From Photobacterium ganghwense (GTDB lineage Bacteria > Pseudomonadota > Gammaproteobacteria > Enterobacterales > Vibrionaceae), in contig NZ_PYMI01000004.1 in the NCBI RefSeq assembly GCF_003025595.1, positions 558,001 through 622,000 on the forward strand: a stretch of DNA of 64,000 nucleotides, in the 5' to 3' direction. How positions within the stretch are numbered: the stretch's first letter is position 1; each line of letters opens with the position of its first letter. Positions 25,800-33,887 of this stretch are shown piece by piece. Made by a program: the position numbers and the translations under genes. The notes under the pieces are model-generated. The model did no database searches and was not told the DNA's origin. It saw only the letters and a list, made by a program, of their open reading frames with translations.

Positions 25800-25916
25800 C
25801 GTTTTAGGTATAAAAACAGAGTCACTTCTCTTGATGATAGATAACTCAGGAAATAGACATATGTGCAGGCCATCTCTATAATGCCGCCCTTTGCACGCTT
25901 TATGAATCACAACTCT

Positions 25917-26294
25917 ATGAAAAAATTACTAATTGCTTTTATCACTTTATTCACGCTAAGTGGTTGCGCAGCAATGTTTAATGGCACAAGCCAGCAAGTT
26001 TCAATTCGCAGTAAAAATCCTGATGCCCGCATTTATGTTAATGAGGCCTATTTGGGTGATGGAAACGTCATCACTTCTTTTAAGAAGAAATACGATTACA
26101 CGATCCGTGTCGAAGAAGACAACTGCACCTCTGTGACCATTCCCGTCTCTAAGTCATTCGATGCTACCACCCTATTAGGGGTATTTATTGATTTTGGTGT
26201 CGTTTCAATCTTGGTTGTTGATGGTATTGGAACCGGGGCTTGGACACAGTTTGATCAGACAAGTTACATTGTTAACGCTCAGTGTAAGAAGTGA
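25917..26294 (+). CDS. Small exported lipoprotein, hypothetical
   Basis: A 125-residue protein with an N-terminal Lys pair, a hydrophobic run and the lipobox LSGC (Cys at about 19), so it should be lipidated and membrane-anchored. The mature part has a beta-rich segment (SQQVSIRSKNPDARIYVNEA) like PEGA-type or amyloid-fibre-associated lipoproteins, then a hydrophobic hairpin around 85-105 (LLGVFIDFGVVSILVVDGIG). Cys at about 61 and in the C-terminal QCKK may pair. I do not recognise a named family with certainty. An in-frame upstream start at 25902 (MNHNS) is possible but gives a poorer signal peptide. A terminator follows at 26301. Confidence 0.75.
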   Translation: MKKLLIAFITLFTLSGCAAMFNGTSQQVSIRSKNPDARIYVNEAYLGDGNVITSFKKKYDYTIRVEEDNCTSVTIPVSKSFDATTLLGVFIDFGVVSILVVDGIGTGAWTQFDQTSYIVNAQCKK

Positions 26295-26300
26295 TTGATG

Positions 26301-26329
26301 ACAGGCCCTTATAAATAGGGCCTGTTTTT
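26301..26329 (+). terminator. Intrinsic terminator of the small lipoprotein gene
   Basis: ACAGGCCCT and AGGGCCTGT pair around a 7-base loop followed by TTTTT, 6 bp after the stop. Confidence 0.88.
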
Positions 26330-26465
26330 AGAATAAATATGTGCGGGTATTTACGTATTTATCCTTCCAGACTTTGCCTTCATCTCTAATGCTTCTTCCT
26401 AACTCTTCATTCCTAATGCTTCATACATCACTTCTTTAATTGATATCCGTTGCAACATGCATCCT

Positions 26466-27137
26466 TTAAATTGAATGCTTATAAAACAGAAGATAAGGCG
26501 CAAATGACAGAAGTTTTATTGGGAATATCACCCCATCAATGATCACAGTCACCGGAGTGATTGATATTTTTCCTGCTTTCACTATTGCTGAATCTGGAAC
26601 TACGTTCTTTATATTAACGACAATGGGTTTTTCCAACACGTCAAAGGGGAAATCGCCTTCAATCTCATATCGCTTAGCTTCAAAGTTGAAGCCTTTTGAC
26701 TGATACTTTATTTCGCCTTTATCGTTGGTTTCCAGTACATTTAAATCTATATATCTATTGATAAGTTCTTTATCATAAAAATCTGAATAATGTGGCGTTG
26801 GGTAAGTAGAATACGGTTTAATTAAAAGCTTGCCTTTAACCAGACCGCCTTCGACCAGCTTTAAGTCAAAAATTTCAAGATTAATATCAATCTCTCTGCT
26901 TGCTTTCGCATAGTCACACAGCAAGTCATCACAATTAATCACATAGCTAAACTGTTCTCCCAGAATGAGCAACATTGACGCTTTCTCATCGACATAGAAT
27001 CCCTTTATCTTCTCCTGATAGGATGACTGTTCCCATACAGATTCCGTAAGCGACTTAGATTCCAAAAATTCCCTGTGGGAACAACCCGCTATAAGAAATA
27101 TGAAAACGCATACCATTACTTTACGAAACAATCCCAC
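26466..27137 (-). CDS. Hypothetical lipoprotein (223 residues)
   Basis: An exported lipoprotein. From the GTG at 27137 the N-terminus reads as a basic head, then VMVCVFIFLIAGC with the lipobox cysteine, then a soluble, beta-rich domain of about 200 residues. GTG 27137 is preferred because AAAGGA lies eight bases upstream. The longer frame to 27308 runs backward through a 7-bp repeat array and encodes repeated CALCIVH units, an artefact. The C-terminal half loosely resembles lipid-binding lipoproteins such as YceB, but I would not assert it. The DNA is AT-richer than its neighbours, hinting at foreign or fast-evolving origin. Confidence 0.65.
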   Translation of the reverse strand: MGLFRKVMVCVFIFLIAGCSHREFLESKSLTESVWEQSSYQEKIKGFYVDEKASMLLILGEQFSYVINCDDLLCDYAKASREIDINLEIFDLKLVEGGLVKGKLLIKPYSTYPTPHYSDFYDKELINRYIDLNVLETNDKGEIKYQSKGFNFEAKRYEIEGDFPFDVLEKPIVVNIKNVVPDSAIVKAGKISITPVTVIIDGVIFPIKLLSFAPYLLFYKHSI

Positions 27138-27195
27138 TTTTATTTTTCCTTTCAAAAACGACTTTTTAGAGTTAAGAGCGAAACAATCAAACCAC

Positions 27196-27237
27196 GCACA
27201 ATGCACAATGCACAATGCACAATGCACAATGCACAAT
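27196..27237. repeat. Six perfect 7-bp tandem repeats (GCACAAT) upstream of the lipoprotein gene
   Basis: Six contiguous GCACAAT units end 59 bp before the GTG start of the lipoprotein gene, where a promoter would be expected. A 7-bp unit would shift promoter spacing or phase with each copy gained or lost. Confidence 0.9.
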
Positions 27238-27313
27238 GTTTCAGCAACAGAATGCCGAAGCAACCGAATGACAAAGAAAACACAAGCAAAACCGGTTACA
27301 CGTACCAACCCTT

Positions 27314-28075
27314 TTAGGTAATTTGCTGAACTTGAGCGGCGTAAACCTCATGTCCGTTTATTGAACACATGACCAAACAGTGCTCTTTTGATGCAGAACT
27401 CAGCACAACGTCACCGCTAGCATTCCAAATGGTGTTGTTCCCACATGCAGACCAACCGCCTGTCGAAGATATATGATTGCTTAACAGCACCGGAAAACGG
27501 TGTTTTGATGCAATGTGGGACAATATTTTGGCATCAGCCTCAAAGCCCGAGTCCGAAATTAACGCACTGGCGATGTAAATGTCGGCACCCAACATTCGAG
27601 CGTTTAGTGAATGCGCTGTTGATGAGAAATCGGCACATATGGCAAGCCCAATTCGATGACCTTCGACATTGAAGACATAGTCCTCGGAACCTGACGCACA
27701 AAACGTCCCTTCCCCTTCATGCAAATATTGCTTTGAATAAAACTCAATGGTTCCGTCGGGAAAGCAAATAACCGCGCCAATTGTCGGTTTGGCTGAGCTT
27801 TTTATGTTAAGAGGACAACCAGCAATCACTACGATATCATTTTCAATTGAAGCTCGGGATAACGCAGAAAAATGCGGTGATTGCGGGCTAAAAGCCAGTT
27901 CTTGAGCCAACTCCAGTTCATATCCAGTTAATGATAATTCTGGAAATACGACGACATTCGCGCCGTACAATGAAGACTGCGCAATCATAGTTAGATGGTT
28001 GGAAAGATTTTCAACCACATTTCCTTTTACGACCGGAATCTGAGCCAAACTTATCCTGATGCCAGTTTTCAACAT
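27314..28075 (-). CDS. Carbon-nitrogen hydrolase (nitrilase superfamily)
   Basis: A 253-residue cytoplasmic amidase-like enzyme with the complete nitrilase triad E46 (VVFPELSLTGYE), K115 (YSKQYLHEGE) and C147 (LAICADFS). Members hydrolyse C-N bonds of amides, carbamoyl groups or nitriles; the substrate here is unknown. ATG 28075 has AAGGATAA directly upstream. The gene is followed on the minus strand by the lipoprotein gene and preceded by GNAT and LysE-family genes in the same direction. These may form an amino-acid or amide handling group, although spacing suggests separate promoters. Confidence 0.88.
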   Translation of the reverse strand: MLKTGIRISLAQIPVVKGNVVENLSNHLTMIAQSSLYGANVVVFPELSLTGYELELAQELAFSPQSPHFSALSRASIENDIVVIAGCPLNIKSSAKPTIGAVICFPDGTIEFYSKQYLHEGEGTFCASGSEDYVFNVEGHRIGLAICADFSSTAHSLNARMLGADIYIASALISDSGFEADAKILSHIASKHRFPVLLSNHISSTGGWSACGNNTIWNASGDVVLSSASKEHCLVMCSINGHEVYAAQVQQIT

Positions 28076-28177
28076 TTATCCTTACTTTGTTGCCGTGACC
28101 ATTCAATGAAAACAGTGCATTCCCCCGTCCACGGGTTCAAGTCTGTTAAAGAGTAAAACAACATAAAAGCCGCCACA

Positions 28178-28639
28178 TTACAGCGGAATGAAATACGAGG
28201 TAAAACAACCTCCGTGTATTTGCCTGATTTCCACTTTACTCGCCCGACGTACCAGACTGTCATACTTTGGACGCGTACTTAGCAGGTTCAACACCACTTC
28301 TTTGTGTCCCATACTTTTCGCCTTGTCGAGCAACACCCTGAAAACCGAAATACCGGCCCCCCAATAACGCTGCCGCAATACAATGGCGACTTCGTAGTCA
28401 TCACCGTCTGGCTGGATTCCACACCATCCGGCTAACTGACCGTCAACGTCAATGGCGCGGATATAACAGCCTTTGATGGCATTCATTTCAGCTTTACGGC
28501 TTACCCACTCGTAAGCCGTCTGAACCGTAAACAACTCATGTTTGATTAAATGCGCCCTGACCTCACACTCATTCAGCATGGCGACAAGTTCTTTTGGTGG
28601 AACATCACACAGATCAATAAATGTCACACATTGCCTCAT
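28178..28639 (-). CDS. GNAT family N-acetyltransferase
   Basis: A 153-residue acetyl-CoA-dependent acyltransferase. The fold order is visible: beta strand and helix in the first 60 residues, then GQLAGWCGIQPDGDDYEVAIVL, then the acetyl-CoA-binding turn RQRYWGAGISVFRVLLDKA, a shifted form of the usual Q/RxxGxG/A signature. The substrate is unknown. The start lies 6 bp after the LysE-family stop, so the two are co-transcribed and probably translationally coupled. Confidence 0.78.
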   Translation of the reverse strand: MRQCVTFIDLCDVPPKELVAMLNECEVRAHLIKHELFTVQTAYEWVSRKAEMNAIKGCYIRAIDVDGQLAGWCGIQPDGDDYEVAIVLRQRYWGAGISVFRVLLDKAKSMGHKEVVLNLLSTRPKYDSLVRRASKVEIRQIHGGCFTSYFIPL

Positions 28640-28645
28640 ACTCTG

Positions 28646-29275
28646 TTAACCACGATTCACCGACGCCAGTAAAGCACCCGCCCCGATAAACCCACCTCCC
28701 GTAATACGGTTAAACAACCTCGCCTTACCTGAACCGAATACCCAGGACGATGACTTTGATCCCAGATAGGCATACGTCAGTAACCAAGAAAGTTCTAACG
28801 TCACGAAGGTCGCCGCAAAGACCAGATACTGAGTCAGCATCCCCGCAGAAGGATTAATAAATTGTGGAAACAATGCCGTAAAAAACAGGATAGCTTTGGG
28901 ATTACTGGCACCGACAATAAAGCCACTGACGTAGTGCTGCGTAAATCGAGTTTGGCTGTCACCGCACATCTTGACCGGCTCATAACTGTCCTGGGATGAT
29001 GTCAGTGCTTTCACTCCCAGATAAACGAGGTAAGCCGCCCCAGTCCATTTCACGATATTGAACACCAGTTCAGATGAAGCAATCACCATCCCCAGCCCGG
29101 TAAAAGACAAAGTCATTATGGCTGTGATAGCAGTTAAGCTGCCCAAAGCGGTATATGCCCCCGCTTTCCAGCCCGAGGTCACGCCTTTGGTCATGCATAA
29201 AAGAGAACTGGGGCCGGGTGAAGCCGTTAAAACCAACACGGCTAATGCATAAACCATCCATATTTCAAGTGTCAT
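28646..29275 (-). CDS. LysE/RhtB family amino-acid exporter
   Basis: A 209-residue inner-membrane protein with about six hydrophobic segments and the signature TASPGPSSLLCMTKGVTSGWKAG near the N-terminus, typical of RhtB/LysE exporters of amino acids and homoserine lactones. ATG 29275 has AAAAGGAG upstream; the frame to 29305 adds a non-conserved tail. It is first gene of a two-gene unit with the GNAT acetyltransferase. Substrate not predictable. Confidence 0.88.
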   Translation of the reverse strand: MTLEIWMVYALAVLVLTASPGPSSLLCMTKGVTSGWKAGAYTALGSLTAITAIMTLSFTGLGMVIASSELVFNIVKWTGAAYLVYLGVKALTSSQDSYEPVKMCGDSQTRFTQHYVSGFIVGASNPKAILFFTALFPQFINPSAGMLTQYLVFAATFVTLELSWLLTYAYLGSKSSSWVFGSGKARLFNRITGGGFIGAGALLASVNRG

Positions 29276-29440
29276 CTGGAAACTCCTTTTCCATAGATAA
29301 CCCACTAACCTGTGAGATATTCAATAACGTGATACTAAAGCCAATGAACCTCTGTTTACAGCCTTTAGCACTGACTTTTTTCATTTGTTAATTGTTCTCT
29401 TAAAAATGTCTTTTGAATAAGTCCTCTTATTCGCTCTTAT

Positions 29441-30490
29441 TCAATAGCTTTTTGTGAATGGCCATCCCTGAATTGCCCGAAAGAACAACTGCTCTCTGAT
29501 GAGCTGTGCTTCCGCTTCCGGGCTTAATTGCTCATGTTGAATATCATCGGGAATCATCTTCGTAATATCAGTGTGACCTATCCATTCCATTATTCTTGAT
29601 ATTGTGTCACTCATTTCACTGATCCTGAAACCACATGACACGGCCTTGTCGTGAGAGATATTCATGTAAGACGCTTCATTATTACCTCTGGGCCGAAACA
29701 GTGGCAGCTCCCTGAACGTTAAGCCTGCGTTCTTGATTATTTGATTGTTTACCCACACACCGTGTTGAATACCCAGCAACTGCGAAAACGCTCGCCAGCT
29801 TATTTTATGTCCCGCCAGATTAAATTCACCGAGATACCTGTTTTCACTGACTCGTACAATAAAGCTGGCGACATCGGTAACATCAACCACCTGAAGAAAA
29901 TCATTGCCATCACCGGGCAACATCACTGGTTGATTCTTGGCACGTAACAACCAGTAGGTCATTCTTCCGGATAGATCGTTAGGACCAACCATCACCTGAG
30001 GACGAAGTATGGTATTTCGACCCTCAAATATTTCATTCACAATAGACTCGCAAGCCGCTTTCAACGGGCCATACGTTTCATTGTCGACACATGTGATATT
30101 TTCATCGATCGGTGAATATCTTTCACTGCTTTCATTAATCATGCGCTCAGGGGATGGCAAAAATGCACGAACGGCACTGATATAAATGTAATGCCGGACT
30201 CTGTCACGCAACCAAGTAGTGCTTTCCCGTACCTGTGGTGCGGTGTAGCCGCACAGATCAATACAGACATCCCAGCAGTCGTCTAACACCTTTAGAGCGT
30301 CAATGCCCTTATTCCGATCGCCATAAAAATGCTGCACATGCTTCAGGGTAGCCATGCCAGCAAGGCGATAGCCTGGTGATTCGACGAATAACCCGCGGCT
30401 AAAAACGCTCACATTATGGCCCCGAACAAGGCACTGCTGAGCGACTTGCGCACCTAAAAAACCGGTGCCGCCTAACACCAAAATGTTCAA
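29441..30490 (-). CDS. NAD-dependent epimerase/dehydratase family protein
   Basis: A 349-residue extended short-chain dehydrogenase. The N-terminal Rossmann fold has GGTGFLG (residues 7-13), the middle has DLCGYTAP and the substrate region ILRPQVMVGPNDLSGRMTYW. The usual YxxxK active-site pair is seen as Y-G-P-L-K (ETYGPLKAACE). TTG 30490 is chosen because AAGGAGG lies four bases upstream and it places the Rossmann motif at the very N-terminus. An ATG at 30538 has no ribosome site. The substrate may be a nucleotide sugar or small aldehyde; no sugar-biosynthesis genes adjoin it. Confidence 0.8.
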   Translation of the reverse strand: MNILVLGGTGFLGAQVAQQCLVRGHNVSVFSRGLFVESPGYRLAGMATLKHVQHFYGDRNKGIDALKVLDDCWDVCIDLCGYTAPQVRESTTWLRDRVRHYIYISAVRAFLPSPERMINESSERYSPIDENITCVDNETYGPLKAACESIVNEIFEGRNTILRPQVMVGPNDLSGRMTYWLLRAKNQPVMLPGDGNDFLQVVDVTDVASFIVRVSENRYLGEFNLAGHKISWRAFSQLLGIQHGVWVNNQIIKNAGLTFRELPLFRPRGNNEASYMNISHDKAVSCGFRISEMSDTISRIMEWIGHTDITKMIPDDIQHEQLSPEAEAQLIREQLFFRAIQGWPFTKSY

Positions 30491-30718
30491 TTGACCTCCT
30501 TGTCTTGCTGACGTCTCATACCTGAGCCGCTTATGCATCGCACGTAAATAACTTGAATGAGTGGCTCAAATATCTGACTCGATATTCGGTTTTTCCATGA
30601 ACCAAAGCAGGCCACAAACATAGCTAAGATTTAAGCGCCGCTCACTGATCCCATTTATTTTCTGATAACTCAGGAATTTCACCGAAAAATAGGCTGTTTT
30701 CTGAGGAGGATTTTGCAT

Positions 30719-30830
30719 CGATAAAAGCTGTGTCCTCAATAAAAAGCTGTGCCATCGATAAATACCATGTCACCAATGAAAGCCATATCACCAATGAAAG
30801 GCATGTCATAATTAAAAGCCATTTTGCACA
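30719..30830. repeat. About six degenerate 18-19 bp tandem units
   Basis: Successive units share the pattern AAAGCCATGTCACCAAT with drift. They cover most of the non-coding region between the epimerase and solute-binding-protein genes. Read on the minus strand they encode hydrophobic six-residue repeats (such as SLVIWL) in a 63-residue frame at 30642-30833, which I treat as unproven. Confidence 0.65.
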
Positions 30831-30854
30831 CACTGCATAACCTACAGTGTGTGC
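30826..30854. other. Perfect 10-bp inverted repeat downstream of the solute-binding-protein gene
   Basis: GCACACACTG and CAGTGTGTGC pair around a 9-base loop, 15 bp past the stop of the minus-strand gene. No U-run follows, so it may be an mRNA 3'-end stabiliser, a Rho-assisted terminator or a protein site. Confidence 0.6.
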
Positions 30855-30868
30855 TTACGCTTTAAAAA

Positions 30869-31693
30869 TCACTTATCGCCGCAGACCGTCGTTTCTAATT
30901 GAACCTCATACTCTTCCAGCAGTTTACCGTACTCTCCGCTTTGGCACATCGCTTTGAGTTTACTGTTGAAAGATTTCATCGCAGATTCGTCTTTAAAACT
31001 GGCGGAGAAATTAGTTACAGCGGGAAACAAACTGTGGTGGACAACCTCACCGTCAGACGGTTTAAGGGCTTTAGTGAAATAAGCAAAGATATTTCGATCG
31101 ATAATCGCTACCTGTTGGCTCTCTTTCCAAAAATGTGCCACCTGCTCCGCCTGATCGGAGAATTCATGGTAATTTTTCCGGTATTCAGACTCTGGTGAAA
31201 ACAGCTTTTTAAATTCATCACCCAATTCAAGATAGGCGTTTTGCCAGGTCAACACCTGATATTTTTTTAGATCGTCCATGTTGTTTATATCAAGGTTGTC
31301 AGATTTTTTACTGATGGCAAAGTTTGCAAACGAGATGAGCGGGTCGGAATAAAACACATCACTGTTATCCGTGTTATCCGTGTTATCCGCAACCACGCCA
31401 ATAGATACATCCGCCTTTTGCTTTTGCACCGCGTCTTGCAGTTGACTGTACGGCATCTGCACAAACTCAACGACATACCCATCAAGGGCTTTTTTGACGA
31501 TATCAACTTCCAGCCCAGTCTTTGCACTGTCTGAGACATAAGGTGGCATATCCGTTGCGATAGCCACCGTCAGCTTGTGGTGATCAGCATAAGCATAGGA
31601 GGCAGAAAGCATGGCGAGAGCCGTCAGTGAACAGAGCAGAAGTGGTTGATTAGCATGTACCCGTCCGGCTGGTTTTGCTGTTCGAGTTTTCAT
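30869..31693 (-). CDS. Periplasmic solute-binding protein, family 3 (amino-acid type), orphan
   Basis: A 274-residue exported protein with a signal peptide ending near residue 37 (SYAYA|D) and a PBP2-type fold: LTVAIATDMPPYVSD start, GLEVDIVKKALDG, and VQMPYSQLQDAVQKQKADVSIG. These features are seen in amino-acid ABC-transporter binding proteins and sensor domains. No permease or ATPase gene adjoins it. ATG 31693 follows GAGG; a TTG at 31708 is an alternative. Three 9-bp repeats at 31364-31390 give an NTDNTDNSD stretch in a surface loop. The ligand is unknown. Confidence 0.82.
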   Translation of the reverse strand: MKTRTAKPAGRVHANQPLLLCSLTALAMLSASYAYADHHKLTVAIATDMPPYVSDSAKTGLEVDIVKKALDGYVVEFVQMPYSQLQDAVQKQKADVSIGVVADNTDNTDNSDVFYSDPLISFANFAISKKSDNLDINNMDDLKKYQVLTWQNAYLELGDEFKKLFSPESEYRKNYHEFSDQAEQVAHFWKESQQVAIIDRNIFAYFTKALKPSDGEVVHHSLFPAVTNFSASFKDESAMKSFNSKLKAMCQSGEYGKLLEEYEVQLETTVCGDK

Positions 31694-31869
31694 TGTGAAT
31701 AACCTCAAAACCTAAAAGGTACTTTCAAGTGTAACAGTTAGCAGTCAGCCTGCTGGATTTTGAGGCACCCTGCCAGCGATATGCCGGCAGGTCATTGATT
31801 ATACGTCTATCTTGATTTTCTTTTGTACTTTTATTTATTTTTTATTACATGAAAACAGTATTGATATCC

Positions 31870-31897
31870 GATACGTATATTTTTAAATATACGTATC
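31870..31897. promoter_or_regulatory. Near-perfect 28-bp palindrome in the region divergent to the second YfcC gene
   Basis: GATACGTATATTT and AAATATACGTATC are perfect 13-bp arms with a two-base centre. The element lies between two divergent genes (solute-binding protein and YfcC carrier), 177 bp and 266 bp from their starts. No U-run follows, so an operator for a dimeric repressor or activator is more likely than a terminator. Confidence 0.55.
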
Positions 31898-32162
31898 AAT
31901 AAGAATCATTATTTTAATTTCACATTACAATTTTTTCTGTTTATATATATTCACACCACAATAAAAAACTGTAAACGAGAATATAGTTATCATGCTTTAT
32001 TCAATCCATGGATATTTAATCGGAATAATTGGCTAAGTTATTCCTATTTTCATCTTGTTTAATTTGTGATCACCGCTGTGTTATTACAATTTGCAACATA
32101 ATACTTTAAGTGAATAGGTTGAATGATTTTTTATCTAGCTATTCGGCTTAGAGGAAATTCTT

Positions 32163-33689
32163 ATGCTGCTAACAAAAGAAAGAACCAGAACATTTCAATT
32201 CCCTACTGCATTCACCATTTTATTTGCGATCACGCTTTTTGCTATCGGTCTTACCTGGATTGTCCCGGCAGGATCCTATTCCAAACTGTCTTACGATGCT
32301 TCACAAAATACTTTGCTGGTAGAGAACCCTCAGGGCGACGTCACTATCGTACCGGCCAATCAGGAGGAACTAAAAAAACGACAAATCAATATCGGTATCG
32401 ATCAATTCATTAACGGAACAATACGCAAGCCTATCGCTATTCCCGACACTTACGAAAAGCTGGAGCAATCCCCCAAAGGCCTCAGTGACATCGCTATCTC
32501 CATGGTGGAAGGGACGGTGGAAGGTGCCGATATTATTGTGTTTATTTTGATTCTCGGGGGCATGATAGGCGTCATCAACAGAACCGGGGCATTTAATGCC
32601 GGACTGGTCACCCTGTCAGAGAAAACCAAAGGCAGAGAGTTCCTGTTTGTCGCATTGGTTTGCATCGTCATGGCGCTCGGGGGCACGTCCTGTGGCCTGG
32701 AAGAAGAAGCCGTGGCTTTCTACCCCATTCTGGTTCCGATTTTCCTGACCTTAGGGTTTGATTCGATCGTGTGTGTCGGCGCCATTTTTCTGGCTGCCTC
32801 TATCGGTACGGCATTTTCAACCATCAACCCATTCAGCGTTGTTATCGCATCCAACGCCGCGGGGATTTCTTTCACCGAAGGGATTGGCGTACGGACGTTC
32901 GGCTTAGCCGTGGGTATGACCGTTGTCATTGGCTACTTGTACTGGTATTGCAAGAAAATCAAAGCGGATCCGTCATTTTCTTATACCTATGAAGACCGTG
33001 ACGCTTTCAGAGAGCGTTTCCTCAAAGGCAAAGATCTCAACGAGAAAGTCCCTTTTACCCTGCGCCGCAAAATTATTTTAACCCTTTTCGCCATCGCCTT
33101 CCCGATGATGATTTGGGGCGTGTCAACACAGGGTTGGTGGTTTGGCCAAATGGCGGCTTCTTTCCTGGCGATTGCCATTGTGATCATCTTCATTTCCGGT
33201 TTGAGAGAGAAAGAAGCCGTTGAAGCCTTTACCCAGGGCGCTTCAGAACTGGTTGCAGTCTCCCTGATTATCGGGATGGCCCGCGGCGTTAACATCATTC
33301 TTGAGCAAGGCATGGTGTCCGATACCATCCTCGCCTGGGCATCTGAGCTGGTTGCGGGTATGCATGGCAGCGTGTTTGCCGTGTCTCAGATGTTTATTTT
33401 CTTCCTGCTGGGTCTGGTGGTTCCGTCATCATCCGGGCTGGCGGTACTGTCGATGCCGATCATGGCACCGTTAGCCGATACCGTGATGATTCCGCGTGAC
33501 ATCGTTGTCTCTGCTTATAACTGGGGGCAATATGCCATGTTGTTCCTGGCGCCAACCGGGTTGGTACTGGTGACCCTGCAAATGCTCGATATTCCCTTTA
33601 ACAAGTGGGTGAAGTTCGTATTGCCTATCGTGATCTTCCTGCTTGGCTTTGGTTCATTGCTGCTTATCGCTCAGGTAATGATGCTGTAA
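32163..33689 (+). CDS. YfcC/DcuC-family membrane carrier, copy 2
   Basis: A 508-residue membrane protein with about 12 segments and the same landmarks as the 9135 gene: FPTAFTILFAIT, TWIVPAGSYSKL, TINPFSVVIASNAAG and VPSSSGLAVLSMPIMAPLAD. Compared with copy 1 it has a longer periplasmic loop after TM1 (about 40-110). The ATG 32163 has TTAGAGGAAATTCTT upstream. It stands alone and ends before a terminator at 33762. The two paralogues probably carry related amino acids, peptides or dicarboxylates. Which ones cannot be decided from sequence. Confidence 0.87.
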   Translation: MLLTKERTRTFQFPTAFTILFAITLFAIGLTWIVPAGSYSKLSYDASQNTLLVENPQGDVTIVPANQEELKKRQINIGIDQFINGTIRKPIAIPDTYEKLEQSPKGLSDIAISMVEGTVEGADIIVFILILGGMIGVINRTGAFNAGLVTLSEKTKGREFLFVALVCIVMALGGTSCGLEEEAVAFYPILVPIFLTLGFDSIVCVGAIFLAASIGTAFSTINPFSVVIASNAAGISFTEGIGVRTFGLAVGMTVVIGYLYWYCKKIKADPSFSYTYEDRDAFRERFLKGKDLNEKVPFTLRRKIILTLFAIAFPMMIWGVSTQGWWFGQMAASFLAIAIVIIFISGLREKEAVEAFTQGASELVAVSLIIGMARGVNIILEQGMVSDTILAWASELVAGMHGSVFAVSQMFIFFLLGLVVPSSSGLAVLSMPIMAPLADTVMIPRDIVVSAYNWGQYAMLFLAPTGLVLVTLQMLDIPFNKWVKFVLPIVIFLLGFGSLLLIAQVMML

Positions 33690-33761
33690 AGCAGACTGCG
33701 ACTTAGCTGCCAGATGCTTAGAAATAGCAAGCCGCAGGCAGCCCATCAAAAGCACTAAAAA

Positions 33762-33786
33762 AGCCCACGTTTAATGTGGGCTTTTT
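33762..33786 (+). terminator. Intrinsic terminator of the second YfcC gene
   Basis: AGCCCAC and GTGGGCT pair around a 7-base loop and are followed by TTTT. Confidence 0.8.
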
Positions 33787-33887
33787 GCACGATTCAAAAA
33801 AATTGCACCTAAAATAAATGAGTCCCTGTCGACGAGTCCACGCCCCGGGTTATGTATGAGCGCCAGAGCGACCTGAAGGAGAGCAGC

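Noticed and set aside
27075..27321. Plus-strand frames of 73-80 codons over the GCACAAT array, and the N-terminal extension of the minus-strand lipoprotein through it
   Set aside because: Both owe their length to the 7-bp repeat (HNAQCTM-like units); the lipoprotein has a better GTG start with ribosome site at 27137.
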